Below are positions 23,913 through 32,408 of a stretch of DNA of 64,000 nt, in pieces. Below the pieces are notes generated by a model, which saw only the letters and a list, made by a program, of their open reading frames with translations, made no database searches and was not told the DNA's origin. This DNA comes from SSSZ01 sp036732025 (GTDB lineage Bacteria > Pseudomonadota > Gammaproteobacteria > Burkholderiales > Rhodocyclaceae). Position 1 is the first letter of the stretch; every line of letters begins with the position of its first letter. Location of the stretch: assembly GCA_036732025.1 (NCBI GenBank), contig DAINDE010000018.1:4362-68361 (forward strand), written 5' to 3'. A program made the position numbers and the translations under genes.

Positions 23913-25931
23913 ATGCCAGACGCCTCCCTTCAAGACGAACGCCAGCGTTTCGAAATGCTGCAGGCCGGCCTCGACCTGCTCGACCAGGGCATTACCGTTT
24001 TCGACGCCGACCTGCGCCTGGTGGCCTGGAACGAACCCTTCCTGCGCCTCCTGGATTTTCCGCGGGAGATGGCCTACGTGGGGGCGCCTTTCGCCAGCTT
24101 CATCCGCTACAACGCCGAGCGCGGGGAGTATGGCCCCGGCGACCCGGAAGCCCTGGTGGCGGAACGGGTGGCGGCCGCCGCCGGCTTCGCCGGCCACGTC
24201 ACCGAGCGGCGGCGCCCCAACGGCCAGGTCATCCTGCTGCGGGGGGAGCCCCTGCCCCACAAGGGCTTCGTGACCCTCTACACGGACGTCACCGAGCAGC
24301 GGTATATCGAGCACCTGACCGAGCATCAGGCCCTGCAACTGGACGAGCGGGTGCGCCGGCGCACCGCCCAGCTCGAAAACGCCAACGCCAACCTGCGCCG
24401 GGCGGGGGAGGAAAAGGAGCGCATCGCCGCCGCCCTGCGCCGCAGCGAAGAACGCCTGCGCCTGATCAACGACACCATCCCCATCCTCATCGGCTACGTG
24501 GACCGGGACGAGGTCTACCAATACGCCAACAAGGGCTACTCGGACTGGTTCGGCCATCCCGAGGGAGCGGTCACCGGCCGGGCCGTCGTCGACGTGATCG
24601 GCGCCGACGTCTACGAGCAGGTCCGCCCCTACGTGCGGGAGGCCCTGGCCGGCCGGCAGGTAACCTACGAATACCGGATGGAGCGCCGGGGGCGGACCTA
24701 CCACGCGCGCAGTACGCTGGTGCCGGAACGGGGAGCGGATGGCGCGACCCTGGGCTTCTTCGTCTTTTCCTACGACATCACCGAGGAAAAACGCATGCAG
24801 GCCGCCCTGGTCCAGGCCCAGAAGATGGAAGCCATCGGCCAGCTCACCGGCGGCCTGGCCCACGACTTCAACAACCTCCTCACCGTCGTCATCGGCAACC
24901 TGGCGGCCCTGCAGGACCACCGCGCCGACGACCCGGTGGTGAACGAGTTCGTCGAGCCGGCCTTGCAGTCGGCGCGGCGCGGCGTGCAGTTGATCCGGCG
25001 GCTGCTCACCTTCTCCCGCCAGCAACCCCTGGAGCCGGTGCCGGTGGAGGTGGGCCGCCTCATGGCCGGCACCGCCAAGCTGGTGCGGCGTTCCCTGCCC
25101 GAATCCATCACCGTGTCCACGGATCTGGCGGCGGCGGCCATCCATGCCCTGGTAGACCCGGGGCAACTGGAAAGCGCACTGCTGAACTTCGCCCTCAACG
25201 CCCGGGACGCCATGCCCGATGGCGGGCGCCTCCACCTGGCGGCGCGGCCGGCGGACCTGGGGGAGGAGGCGGCCGCCTTCGACGTGCCGCCGGGGGCCTA
25301 CGTCATGATCGAGGTGGCCGACAACGGCAGCGGCATGGACGCCGAGACCGTCGCCCACATCTTCGAGCCCTTCTTCACCACCAAGCGCTTCGGCCTGGGC
25401 AGCGGCCTCGGGCTGGCCATGGTCTATGGCTTCGTCCAGCAGTCCGGGGGCGGCATCAGTGTCCATAGCGAGCCGGGTCAGGGGACGACGGTGCTCATGG
25501 TTCTGCCGCGGGTATTCCCCGGGGCCGGCGCGGAACCGGCCGACGCCGAACAGGCGCTGCCGGCGGCCACCGGCGAACTGGTCCTGCTCGTCGAGGACGA
25601 GCCCAGCGTCCGCCGGGTGGTGCGCCAGCAACTCATGGACCTCGGCTATCCGGTCATCGAGGCGGAAGACGGCGCCCAGGCCCTGCAGATGATCGAACAG
25701 GTTCCGGACATCGCCATCGTCGTCAGCGACGTCATCATGCCCGGGGGCATCAACGGGCGGCAGCTCGCCGCCCGCGCCCTGGAGCGCAATCCGGCCATGC
25801 GCGTCCTGCTCATGAGCGGCTATGCCGACATGCCCGGGGCGGATGGCCCGGCCTTGCCCATCCTGACCAAGCCGTTCGTGCGACAGGATCTGGCGCGGGC
25901 GCTGCAACAGGCGGGAAGGGAAGGCGGATGA
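23913..25931 (+). CDS. Hybrid sensor histidine kinase with PAS domains and receiver
   Basis: A cytoplasmic sensor of 672 residues without membrane segments. Domains in order: a PAS-like domain (about 12-130, QGITVFDADLRLVAWN), a coiled coil (140-180), a PAS domain (185-290), an HPK4-type histidine kinase core with H-box GLAHDFNNLL at about 312-321, N-box LNFALNARDAMPDGG, and G-box GLGSGLGLAMVYG. A C-terminal receiver follows (about 550-665) with phospho-acceptor Asp in VVSDVIMPGG. It overlaps the response-regulator gene by 4 bp (ATGA). It is divergent from the acyl-CoA oxidation operon, which it may control; that is inference from position. Confidence 0.9.
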   Translation: MPDASLQDERQRFEMLQAGLDLLDQGITVFDADLRLVAWNEPFLRLLDFPREMAYVGAPFASFIRYNAERGEYGPGDPEALVAERVAAAAGFAGHVTERRRPNGQVILLRGEPLPHKGFVTLYTDVTEQRYIEHLTEHQALQLDERVRRRTAQLENANANLRRAGEEKERIAAALRRSEERLRLINDTIPILIGYVDRDEVYQYANKGYSDWFGHPEGAVTGRAVVDVIGADVYEQVRPYVREALAGRQVTYEYRMERRGRTYHARSTLVPERGADGATLGFFVFSYDITEEKRMQAALVQAQKMEAIGQLTGGLAHDFNNLLTVVIGNLAALQDHRADDPVVNEFVEPALQSARRGVQLIRRLLTFSRQQPLEPVPVEVGRLMAGTAKLVRRSLPESITVSTDLAAAAIHALVDPGQLESALLNFALNARDAMPDGGRLHLAARPADLGEEAAAFDVPPGAYVMIEVADNGSGMDAETVAHIFEPFFTTKRFGLGSGLGLAMVYGFVQQSGGGISVHSEPGQGTTVLMVLPRVFPGAGAEPADAEQALPAATGELVLLVEDEPSVRRVVRQQLMDLGYPVIEAEDGAQALQMIEQVPDIAIVVSDVIMPGGINGRQLAARALERNPAMRVLLMSGYADMPGADGPALPILTKPFVRQDLARALQQAGREGG

Positions 25932-26650
25932 AAAAGGAAACGGCCGGGGAGGCCCAGAAACTGATCGTCGTCGTCGAGGACGACCCCGACGTGGCGGGGA
26001 TCATCGAACACGTGCTCGAAGACTTCGCCTTTCGCACCGTCTGGTGCCGCAGCGCCGGCGATCTCCTGCGCCGCCTGCGCACCCTGGCCCCCGACCTCTG
26101 CATCATCGACCTGGGGTTGCCCGACATGGATGGCATCGAAGTCATGCAGCGGGTTCGGGCCGCCTCGTCTTGCGGCATCGTCATCCTCACCGGGCGTGCC
26201 CACGTCAGCGACCGGGTCATGGGCCTGGAACTGGGCGCCGACGACTACATCCTCAAGCCTTTCGAGCCGCGGGAGCTGGTGGCCCGGGTGCGCAGCATCC
26301 TGCGCCGCCGGGAGGCCGCGGCCGGCAACGAGGGACGTCGGGTGGCGGCGTTCGCCGGCTGGCGCTTCGACCTCGGCAACAACACCCTGGTGGCGCCCGG
26401 CGGCGAGGAGCAGGTGCTCAGCACCGCCGAAGCCGATTTGCTGCGGATCTTCGTCACCAACCCCAACCGCATCCTGCAGCGGGAACAACTCATGGGCAGC
26501 CGCGACCTGTCGCCGACGGACCGCAGCATCGACGTGCGCATTTCCAGGCTGCGGCGCAAGCTGGAGCCGGAGGCCGAGGGGCAGGCCTTCATCAAGACGG
26601 TGTATGGGGCGGGCTACCTGTTCCTGGCGGCGGTGACGTGGGAGGGGTGA
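25928..26650 (+). CDS. OmpR/PhoB-family response regulator
   Basis: A transcription factor of 240 residues. The receiver domain (about 12-125) has the acidic pair in VVVEDDPDV, the phosphorylated Asp in CIIDLGLPDMDG (about 61), and the lysine in YILKPFEP. A winged-helix DNA-binding domain fills 140-235 (RSIDVRISRLRRKLE, then TVYGAGYLF). Translation is coupled to the kinase gene. The kinase's own receiver suggests a phosphorelay or a second output. The target genes are unknown. Confidence 0.92.
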   Translation: MKKETAGEAQKLIVVVEDDPDVAGIIEHVLEDFAFRTVWCRSAGDLLRRLRTLAPDLCIIDLGLPDMDGIEVMQRVRAASSCGIVILTGRAHVSDRVMGLELGADDYILKPFEPRELVARVRSILRRREAAAGNEGRRVAAFAGWRFDLGNNTLVAPGGEEQVLSTAEADLLRIFVTNPNRILQREQLMGSRDLSPTDRSIDVRISRLRRKLEPEAEGQAFIKTVYGAGYLFLAAVTWEG

Positions 26651-26751
26651 GGGACTGAACCGCAGTTCCCGGCCCCAGGGCGTCCGGATGGCCATGGGGC
26701 CGCCGGAGGAGAGGTGCCGCCGCCGGCTGCCGGGCAGGAGCCGGAAAGGCG

Positions 26752-27186
26752 TCAGGAAGCTGGCGTAGCCGCCTTCTCCAGGAAGCCCGCCGGCACCTCC
26801 GCCACCTTCCGCGCCCCGTAGTCGAAAAACACGATCCCCGTCTTTCCCCGCGCCACCTCTCGCCCGGACTGCGCCTCCCGCATCAGCCACAGCAGGTCGC
26901 AGCCGTACTTGCCGAAGTCGGCGGCGCCCATCGACACCTGCATCACCTCGCCATGAAAGGCCTCCGAGCGGTATTGCACCGCCGCGTCGGCGACGATGAT
27001 GCCCACGCCCTCCACGTCCAGTTCCGTATAGCCCAGGGATTTCAGGTAGCGCAGCCGCGCTTCCGAAACCACGGCGAGGAGCAGGGCGTTGTCCAGGTGG
27101 CCGCCGTAGTTGATGTGGCTCTGGTAGAGGGCGATGTCGGTGGCGAAGGGCAGGTGATCGGGCAGATCGATGCGGATGCGGGCCAT
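26752..27186 (-). CDS. Hotdog-fold acyl-CoA thioesterase family protein
   Basis: A protein of 144 residues with the 4-hydroxybenzoyl-CoA thioesterase/YbgC-like hotdog pattern: TDIALYQSHINYGGHLDNALLLAV near residues 15-38 (the H-x-N-Y-G-x-H-x-D box) and AAVQYRSEAFHGEVMQVSM in the middle. Members hydrolyse acyl-CoA thioesters; the chain length here is unknown. The usual aspartate of the D-x-N-x-H-x-N-N/D motif appears as S-H-I-N-Y-G-G-H-L-D, a variant of the family. It stands alone, converging on the response regulator. Confidence 0.8.
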   Translation of the reverse strand: MARIRIDLPDHLPFATDIALYQSHINYGGHLDNALLLAVVSEARLRYLKSLGYTELDVEGVGIIVADAAVQYRSEAFHGEVMQVSMGAADFGKYGCDLLWLMREAQSGREVARGKTGIVFFDYGARKVAEVPAGFLEKAATPAS

Positions 27187-27457
27187 GGGCGTTTCGGGGC
27201 GGGGTGGTCGAGGGGTGGCGGGGGAAGAGGATAGTGGGGCGGGACGGCGGTGTCCATGCCCGTCCCCGGCAAGGGTGCGAAGGCGTTTCCCACTTTCTAC
27301 CACCACGGCATGTCTGGGCGCGGGGCGGCCAAGTCGTGATACTTCACTTTAACTACCGATTTGTGCACCTTGATTTTTAAAGGAAAAAATTCCAAAAATT
27401 TTCACCAAAACCGCCCGTAAGTCATTGTTGCAACAGAAAAAAATCCCATTTTCGCTA

Positions 27458-27486
27458 TTGACGGCACCATGGCTATGTTCTAAAGT
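27458..27486 (+). promoter_or_regulatory. Predicted promoter of the mraZ-dcw operon
   Basis: TTGACG (27458-27463) and TAAAGT (27481-27486) are separated by 17 bp, with A/T-rich DNA upstream that could act as an UP element. The -10 overlaps the first MraZ-type box, as expected for autorepression. Confidence 0.6.
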
Positions 27487-27520
27487 GGGAAAACGTGTTG
27501 AAAAGTGGGTAAACGGGGGA
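27485..27520 (+). promoter_or_regulatory. MraZ-type operator boxes
   Basis: TGGGA (27486), TGGGT (27506) and GGGGA (27516) lie in a 10-bp register, with a degenerate TGTTG at 27496. MraZ of E. coli binds TGGGN repeats spaced by 5 bp, so this array is probably the autoregulatory operator. It spans the -10 element to the ribosome site. Confidence 0.65.
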
Positions 27521-27531
27521 GACAAGACAAG

Positions 27532-27978
27532 GTGTTCGAGGGCGCGGCGGCGTTGAGTGTCGATGCAAAGGGGCGGCTTGCCATTCCGGCAAGGCACCGC
27601 GAGCCCCTGCTGGCGGCCGCCCAGGGCTCCCTCGTCCTCACCGCCCACCCCCACCGCTGCCTGCTGCTCTATCCCTCGCCGGCCTGGCAGCCCATCCGCG
27701 ACCAGATTCTCAAGGCCTCCAGCCTCGACCAGCGGGCCGCCGCCATCAAACGCGTGCTGGTGGGTAACGCACGCACCGAAGAGCTGGATTCCGCCGGCCG
27801 CATCCTGCTGGCCCCCGAGTTGCGCGATTACGCCCAGCTGGAAAAGACCGTCTATCTGGTGGGCATGGGTTCCCACTTCGAGATATGGAGCGAGGCGGGC
27901 TGGAAGCAGCAGAATGATCTGGCGGCCGAGTCCCTCTCCGGGGAGCTGCCGCCGGGCTTTGGAGATCTGGTGCTGTGA
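27532..27978 (+). CDS. mraZ: Transcriptional regulator MraZ
   Basis: The first gene of the dcw cluster; MraZ represses its own operon. The protein has 148 residues with two SpoVT/AbrB-like halves, seen as ALSVDAKGRLAIPARHRE (about 7-24) and EELDSAGRILLAPELRDYA (about 83-101). The GTG start at 27532 was chosen because VFEGAAALSVDAKGR lines up with E. coli MFRGATLVNLDSKGR. GGGGGAG lies 10 nt upstream. An earlier GTG at 27505 would overlap the operator boxes. Its stop overlaps the rsmH start (GTGA). Confidence 0.95.
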   Translation: MFEGAAALSVDAKGRLAIPARHREPLLAAAQGSLVLTAHPHRCLLLYPSPAWQPIRDQILKASSLDQRAAAIKRVLVGNARTEELDSAGRILLAPELRDYAQLEKTVYLVGMGSHFEIWSEAGWKQQNDLAAESLSGELPPGFGDLVL

Positions 27979-28901
27979 CCGCGGGCGGCGCCCACGTCAC
28001 GGTGCTGCTCGATGAGGCGGTGGTGGCCCTGGCGGTGAAAGCCGACGGCGCCTACGTCGACGCCACCTTCGGGCGCGGCGGCCACAGCCGGGCCATCCTG
28101 GCGCGCCTGGGTGAGAAAGGCCGGCTCCTGGCCTTCGATCGCGATCCGCAGGCCATCGCTGCCGGCGAGGCCATCAACGATTCCCGTTTTCAGTTGGTGC
28201 ATCGCGCATTCGGCGAGTTGGCCGAAGGCGCGGCCGAAGCCGGCTTGCCGGCGGCGGATGGGGTGTTGTTTGACGTAGGGGTGTCGTCGCCCCAGATCGA
28301 CGATGGGCAAAGGGGCTTCAGCTTCCGCCACGATGCTCCGCTCGACATGCGCATGGATACCACGCGTGGCGAGACGGCGGCGGAATGGCTGGCGCGGGCC
28401 GAGGTGAGGGAAATAACGGAGGTCATCAGAAACTATGGCGAAGAACGGTTTGCTTTCCAGATTGCAAAGAAGGTTGTGGCTGCTCGGGTCGAACAACCTA
28501 TTGTCACAACAGGCCAGTTCGCGGCCCTCGTACGCTCGGCCGTGCACACCCGTGAGCCAGGGCAGGACGCGGCGACGCGCAGCTTTCAAGCTCTACGGAT
28601 TCATATCAATCAGGAGCTCCGCCAGCTGGAGGTAGCCCTGCCGCAGGCGCTGGAGCTGTTGAATCCCGGTGGGCGGCTGGTGGTGATTTCCTTTCATTCC
28701 CTGGAGGATCGCATCGTCAAGCGCTTCCTGCGCGACCAATCGGAACCGGATGCCCTGCCCAAGGGTCTTCCCCTGCGGGCCGACCAGTTGCCGAAGCCGA
28801 AGCTCAAGCTGGTGGGCAAGGCGATCAAGCCTTCCGCCGCCGAGGTGGCGGCCAACCCGCGGGCGCGCAGCGCCGTGATGCGGGTGGCTGAAAAGTTGTG
28901 A
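27975..28901 (+). CDS. rsmH: 16S rRNA (cytosine-1402-N4)-methyltransferase RsmH
   Basis: It methylates N4 of C1402 in 16S rRNA, the same nucleotide that RsmI (also in this window) methylates on the ribose. The protein has 308 residues. HVTVLLDEAV near the start, the SAM-binding YVDATFGRGGHSRAIL (about 27-42), DVGVSSPQIDDGQRGFSF and VVISFHSLEDRIVKRF are standard motifs. GTG start, overlapping the mraZ stop. ftsL follows with another overlap. Confidence 0.97.
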   Translation: MTAGGAHVTVLLDEAVVALAVKADGAYVDATFGRGGHSRAILARLGEKGRLLAFDRDPQAIAAGEAINDSRFQLVHRAFGELAEGAAEAGLPAADGVLFDVGVSSPQIDDGQRGFSFRHDAPLDMRMDTTRGETAAEWLARAEVREITEVIRNYGEERFAFQIAKKVVAARVEQPIVTTGQFAALVRSAVHTREPGQDAATRSFQALRIHINQELRQLEVALPQALELLNPGGRLVVISFHSLEDRIVKRFLRDQSEPDALPKGLPLRADQLPKPKLKLVGKAIKPSAAEVAANPRARSAVMRVAEKL

Positions 28902-29194
28902 TGCTCCGTTTCAATATGATCCTGCTTCTCGTTGTCGTGATGTGCGCCTTGGGGGTGGTGACTTCCCAGCATCGGGCGCGCAAGCTGTTCCAGGACCTGG
29001 AGCGGGAACAGGAGCGGGTGCGCCAGCTCGACATCGAGTACGGCCAGTTGCAGCTCGAGCTGTCCACCTGGGCGACCCATCCCCGCATCGAGCAGATCGC
29101 CCGGGAGCGCCTCAAGATGCGGCTGCCCGACGCCCTCGGGCGGGCGGTGGAGCCGAAGGCGGCCAAGGCCGCGGCCGGGAAGGGGGGGCGCTGA
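28901..29194 (+). CDS. ftsL: Cell division protein FtsL
   Basis: A bitopic inner-membrane divisome protein that works with FtsB and FtsQ to activate FtsWI. The protein has 97 residues. One membrane helix (about 5-22, MILLLVVVMCALGVVTS) is followed by a periplasmic leucine-zipper-like coiled coil (KLFQDLEREQERVRQLDIEY). Sequence conservation in FtsL is low; the identification rests on size, topology and position between rsmH and ftsI. The start overlaps the rsmH stop and the stop overlaps the ftsI start. Confidence 0.93.
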   Translation: MLRFNMILLLVVVMCALGVVTSQHRARKLFQDLEREQERVRQLDIEYGQLQLELSTWATHPRIEQIARERLKMRLPDALGRAVEPKAAKAAAGKGGR

Positions 29195-30942
29195 TGGCGG
29201 TCCGTCGCCGCGGCCAGAAGGCCCATCGCTATGCTGAAAGCCCGGTGCTGCAGTTGGCCTTGCAGGGCTGGCGTTCCCGCCTCGTCGGACTGCTGCTGAT
29301 GGCGGCCTTCGGCGGCCTGGTGGCGCGGGGCTTCTACCTGCAGGTGATCAATAACGACTTCCTCCAGGAAAAGGGCGAATCCCGCTATCGCCGCGATATC
29401 GAGGTTTCCGCCTCCCGGGGCAAGATCGTCGACCGCCATGGCGACATGCTGGCGGTGTCCACCCCGATGAAATCCCTCTGGGCCATCCCTTCCGATGCCC
29501 GCCAGATGGAAGCGGGGCAAAAGCGGCAGCTCGCCGCGCTCCTCGAAATGCCGGTCAAGGAGCTGGAGTCGCGCCTGGCCAGCGACAAGACCTTCGTCTT
29601 CGTCAAACGCCAGGTGCCACCGGAGGTGGCCGACCAGATCGCCGCCCTCAAGCTGCCCGGCATCCACCAGGAAAAGGAATACCGCCGCTTCTATCCCACT
29701 GGCGAAATGACCGCCCACATGGTGGGTTTCACCGGCGTCGACGACAAGGGGCTGGAGGGGGTCGAGCTGGCCTTCCAGAACGCCCTGGTCGGCCGTCCCG
29801 GCAGCCGCAGCGTCATCAAGGACCGCCGCGGCCAGATCGTCGAGGACGTCGGGGCGCTGAAGCCGCCCCAGGACGGCAAGGACATCCGCCTGGCGCTCGA
29901 TTCCAAGATCCAGTACCTGGCCTACAGCCAGCTCAAGGCCACCGTCGCCGAACACGGCGCCAAGGCCGGCGGCGCCATCGTCATCGATACCCGCAGCGGC
30001 GAGGTGCTGGCCCTGGTGAACTGGCCCACCTACAACCCCAACAACCGGGAAAAGCTCTCCGGTGCCCAGTTGCGCAACCGCGCCCTGACCGATACCTTCG
30101 AGCCGGGTTCGGTGATGAAGCCGTTCACCGCCGCCCTCGCCCTGGAAAAGGGCAGGGTCCGCTTCGACACCGTCATCGATTGCGCGCCGGGGCGCCTGAC
30201 CATCGGCAGCGCCACCATTTCCGACGCCCACCCCCACGGTGCCCTGACCGTCGCCCAGGTGATCCAGAAATCCTCCAACGTCGGCACCGCCAAGATCGCC
30301 CTCGGCTTCCCGCCCAAGGACATGTGGGAAATGTTCGACAGCGTCGGCTTCGGCCAGCAGCCCAATCTCGGCTTCCCGGGCGAGGTCAGCGGCCGCCTGC
30401 GCCCCTGGAAGAACTGGCGGCCCATCGAGCAGGCCACCATGTCCTATGGCCATGGCATTTCCGTCAGCCTGATCCAGTTGGCCCGGGCCTATACCCTTTT
30501 CGCCCGGGAAGGGGATCTGATCCCCCTCTCGCTGACCCGTACCGAGGACGCGCCGGTGCGTGGGGCCCAGGTCTTCTCGCCGCAGACGGTGCGGGAGATC
30601 CGCGCCATGCTGGAAATGGCCGTGCAGCCCGAGGGCACCGCGCCCAAGGCCCGGGTCGCCGGCTACCGGGTGGGGGGCAAGACCGGCACCGCCTACAAGC
30701 TGGAAGGCGGCGTCTATGCCAGGAAATATGTCGCCTCCTTCGTCGGCATCGCCCCCATCAGCGATCCGCGCCTGGTGGTGGCGGTGATGATCGACGAGCC
30801 CTCCGCCGGCGGCCACTTCGGCGGCGACGTGGCGGGGCCCGCCTTCTCCCAGATCATGGGCGGCGCGCTGCGCACCCTGGGCATCAAGCCGGATGCGCCG
30901 GTGGTGGTGGCCCAGGCGGCGCCGGGGAAGGAGAAGCTGTGA
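29194..30942 (+). CDS. ftsI: Septal peptidoglycan transpeptidase FtsI (PBP3)
   Basis: It cross-links peptidoglycan at the division site, paired with FtsW. The protein has 582 residues with an N-terminal membrane anchor (about 27-48). The penicillin-binding motifs are the serine in EPGSVMKPF (S-x-x-K), SSN in QKSSNVGTAK, and KTGT in GGKTGTAYK. The non-catalytic domain contains the RGKIVDRHG motif. Translation overlaps with ftsL and murE on either side. Confidence 0.97.
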   Translation: MAVRRRGQKAHRYAESPVLQLALQGWRSRLVGLLLMAAFGGLVARGFYLQVINNDFLQEKGESRYRRDIEVSASRGKIVDRHGDMLAVSTPMKSLWAIPSDARQMEAGQKRQLAALLEMPVKELESRLASDKTFVFVKRQVPPEVADQIAALKLPGIHQEKEYRRFYPTGEMTAHMVGFTGVDDKGLEGVELAFQNALVGRPGSRSVIKDRRGQIVEDVGALKPPQDGKDIRLALDSKIQYLAYSQLKATVAEHGAKAGGAIVIDTRSGEVLALVNWPTYNPNNREKLSGAQLRNRALTDTFEPGSVMKPFTAALALEKGRVRFDTVIDCAPGRLTIGSATISDAHPHGALTVAQVIQKSSNVGTAKIALGFPPKDMWEMFDSVGFGQQPNLGFPGEVSGRLRPWKNWRPIEQATMSYGHGISVSLIQLARAYTLFAREGDLIPLSLTRTEDAPVRGAQVFSPQTVREIRAMLEMAVQPEGTAPKARVAGYRVGGKTGTAYKLEGGVYARKYVASFVGIAPISDPRLVVAVMIDEPSAGGHFGGDVAGPAFSQIMGGALRTLGIKPDAPVVVAQAAPGKEKL

Positions 30943-32408
30943 GCGACGTGCGCCAGCTCCTCGATCGCCTGGCCGCCCTCGGCGTGCAGCCGACCGGCGC
31001 CGCCGACGACAGCCGCCAGGTGCAGCCCGGCGACCTCTTCATCGCCTATCCCGGCGACCTGGCCGACGGCCGCCGCTACATCGGCGACGCCATCGCCCGT
31101 GGCGCCGTGGCCGTGCTCTGGCAGGCGGGCGGCGATTTCGCCTGGGACGCCGCCTGGCCGGTGCCCAACCTGGCCGGCGAGAACCTGCGCTCCCTGGCCG
31201 GGCCCATCGCCCACGAACTTTTCGGCCGGCCCAGCGAGGCCCTGTCCCTGGTCGCCGTCACCGGCACCAATGGCAAGACCACGGTGAGCCAGTGGATCGC
31301 CCGCGCCCATCCGCAGCCCTGCGCCATCGTCGGCACCCTGGGCGCCGGCTTCCCGGGCGAACTCGCCGACACCGGCTTCACCACCCCCGAGGCCACCACC
31401 CTCATGGGCTGGCTGGCCGACTTCCGCCGCCGGGGCGCCCGGGCCTGCGCCCTTGAGGCCAGTTCCATCGGCATCGAGGAGGGGCGCATGAACGGCGCCC
31501 GGGTTGACGTGGCGGTGTTCACCAACTTCACCCGCGACCATCTCGACTACCACGGCTCCATGGAGGCCTACGCCGCCGCCAAGGAGCGTCTCTTCCACTG
31601 GCCCCGCCTGCGCGCCGCCGTCATCAACCTGGACGATGCCCTGGGACTCAGGCTGTTCAAGGCCTGCGGCGCCGCCAAGGTGATCGGCTACACCATCGGC
31701 GACGGCCATGCCGGCCTGATGCCGGTCATTCGCGCCGAGAAGCTGGCGCACACCGCCGGCGGCCAGTCCTTCACCCTGGTCCTGCCCAACGGCCGGGTCG
31801 AGGTCGCCACCGGCCTGGTGGGCCGTTACAACGTCGCCAACCTGCTGGCGGTGGCGGGCGTCCTCTACGACGCCGGCCTTGCCGCCGCCGACATCGGCAA
31901 GCGGCTGGCCGCCCTGACCCCGCCGCCGGGACGCATGGAGCGGGTGGGCGGCGACGGCGAGCCCCTGGTGGTCATCGATTACGCCCATTCGCCCGACGCC
32001 CTGGAGAACGCGCTGGCGGCGCTGCGCGAGGTGGCCGACGCCCGCGGCGGCAGGCTCGTTGCCGTCTTCGGCTGCGGCGGCGACCGCGACCGGGGCAAGC
32101 GCCCCCTGATGGGCGAAGTGGCCGCCCGTCTGGCCGACGGCGTCATCGTCACCAGCGACAACCCCCGCCGGGAAGATCCGGCGGCCATCATCGCCGACAT
32201 CCTGCCCGGCGCGCCCGGCGCCCGGGTCATCGCCGACCGGGCCACCGCCATCGGCGCCGCCGTGGCCGACGCCGCCCCGGCCGACGTCATCCTGCTCGCC
32301 GGCAAGGGCCACGAGCCCTACCAGGAGCGCAACGGGGTGCGCACCCCCTTCTCCGACGTCGCCGAGGCCCGTACCGCCCTTCACCTTCGCCAGGAGAACC
32401 AACAATGA
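30939..32408 (+). CDS. murE: UDP-MurNAc-L-Ala-D-Glu:meso-diaminopimelate ligase
   Basis: It adds meso-diaminopimelate to the peptidoglycan precursor in the cytoplasm. The protein has 489 residues. The ATP-binding loop is VAVTGTNGKTTVSQW (about 100-114). The DNPR motif (TSDNPRREDPAAI, about 405-417) selects diaminopimelate over lysine. The GTG start overlaps the ftsI stop, and the stop overlaps the murF ATG. Confidence 0.97.
   Translation: MSDVRQLLDRLAALGVQPTGAADDSRQVQPGDLFIAYPGDLADGRRYIGDAIARGAVAVLWQAGGDFAWDAAWPVPNLAGENLRSLAGPIAHELFGRPSEALSLVAVTGTNGKTTVSQWIARAHPQPCAIVGTLGAGFPGELADTGFTTPEATTLMGWLADFRRRGARACALEASSIGIEEGRMNGARVDVAVFTNFTRDHLDYHGSMEAYAAAKERLFHWPRLRAAVINLDDALGLRLFKACGAAKVIGYTIGDGHAGLMPVIRAEKLAHTAGGQSFTLVLPNGRVEVATGLVGRYNVANLLAVAGVLYDAGLAAADIGKRLAALTPPPGRMERVGGDGEPLVVIDYAHSPDALENALAALREVADARGGRLVAVFGCGGDRDRGKRPLMGEVAARLADGVIVTSDNPRREDPAAIIADILPGAPGARVIADRATAIGAAVADAAPADVILLAGKGHEPYQERNGVRTPFSDVAEARTALHLRQENQQ

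Larger units (their letters stand above)
27187..27531. other. Intergenic region upstream of the dcw cluster
   Basis: A 345-bp gene-free stretch. Its left part is GC-rich 5' DNA of the thioesterase gene. From about 27340 to 27500 it turns strikingly A/T-rich (GATTTTTAAAGGAAAAAATT and similar), unlike the rest of the window. It holds the mraZ promoter and MraZ-type boxes described separately. A reverse-oriented pair of such boxes (TGGTA and TGGGA, 10 bp apart) lies at 27288-27302. Confidence 0.7.

Noticed and set aside
26671..26701. Inverted repeat GGCCCCA/TGGGGCC between the response regulator and thioesterase genes as a terminator
   Set aside because: The loop is 17 nt and there is no T run on either strand; such repeats are expected by chance at this GC content.
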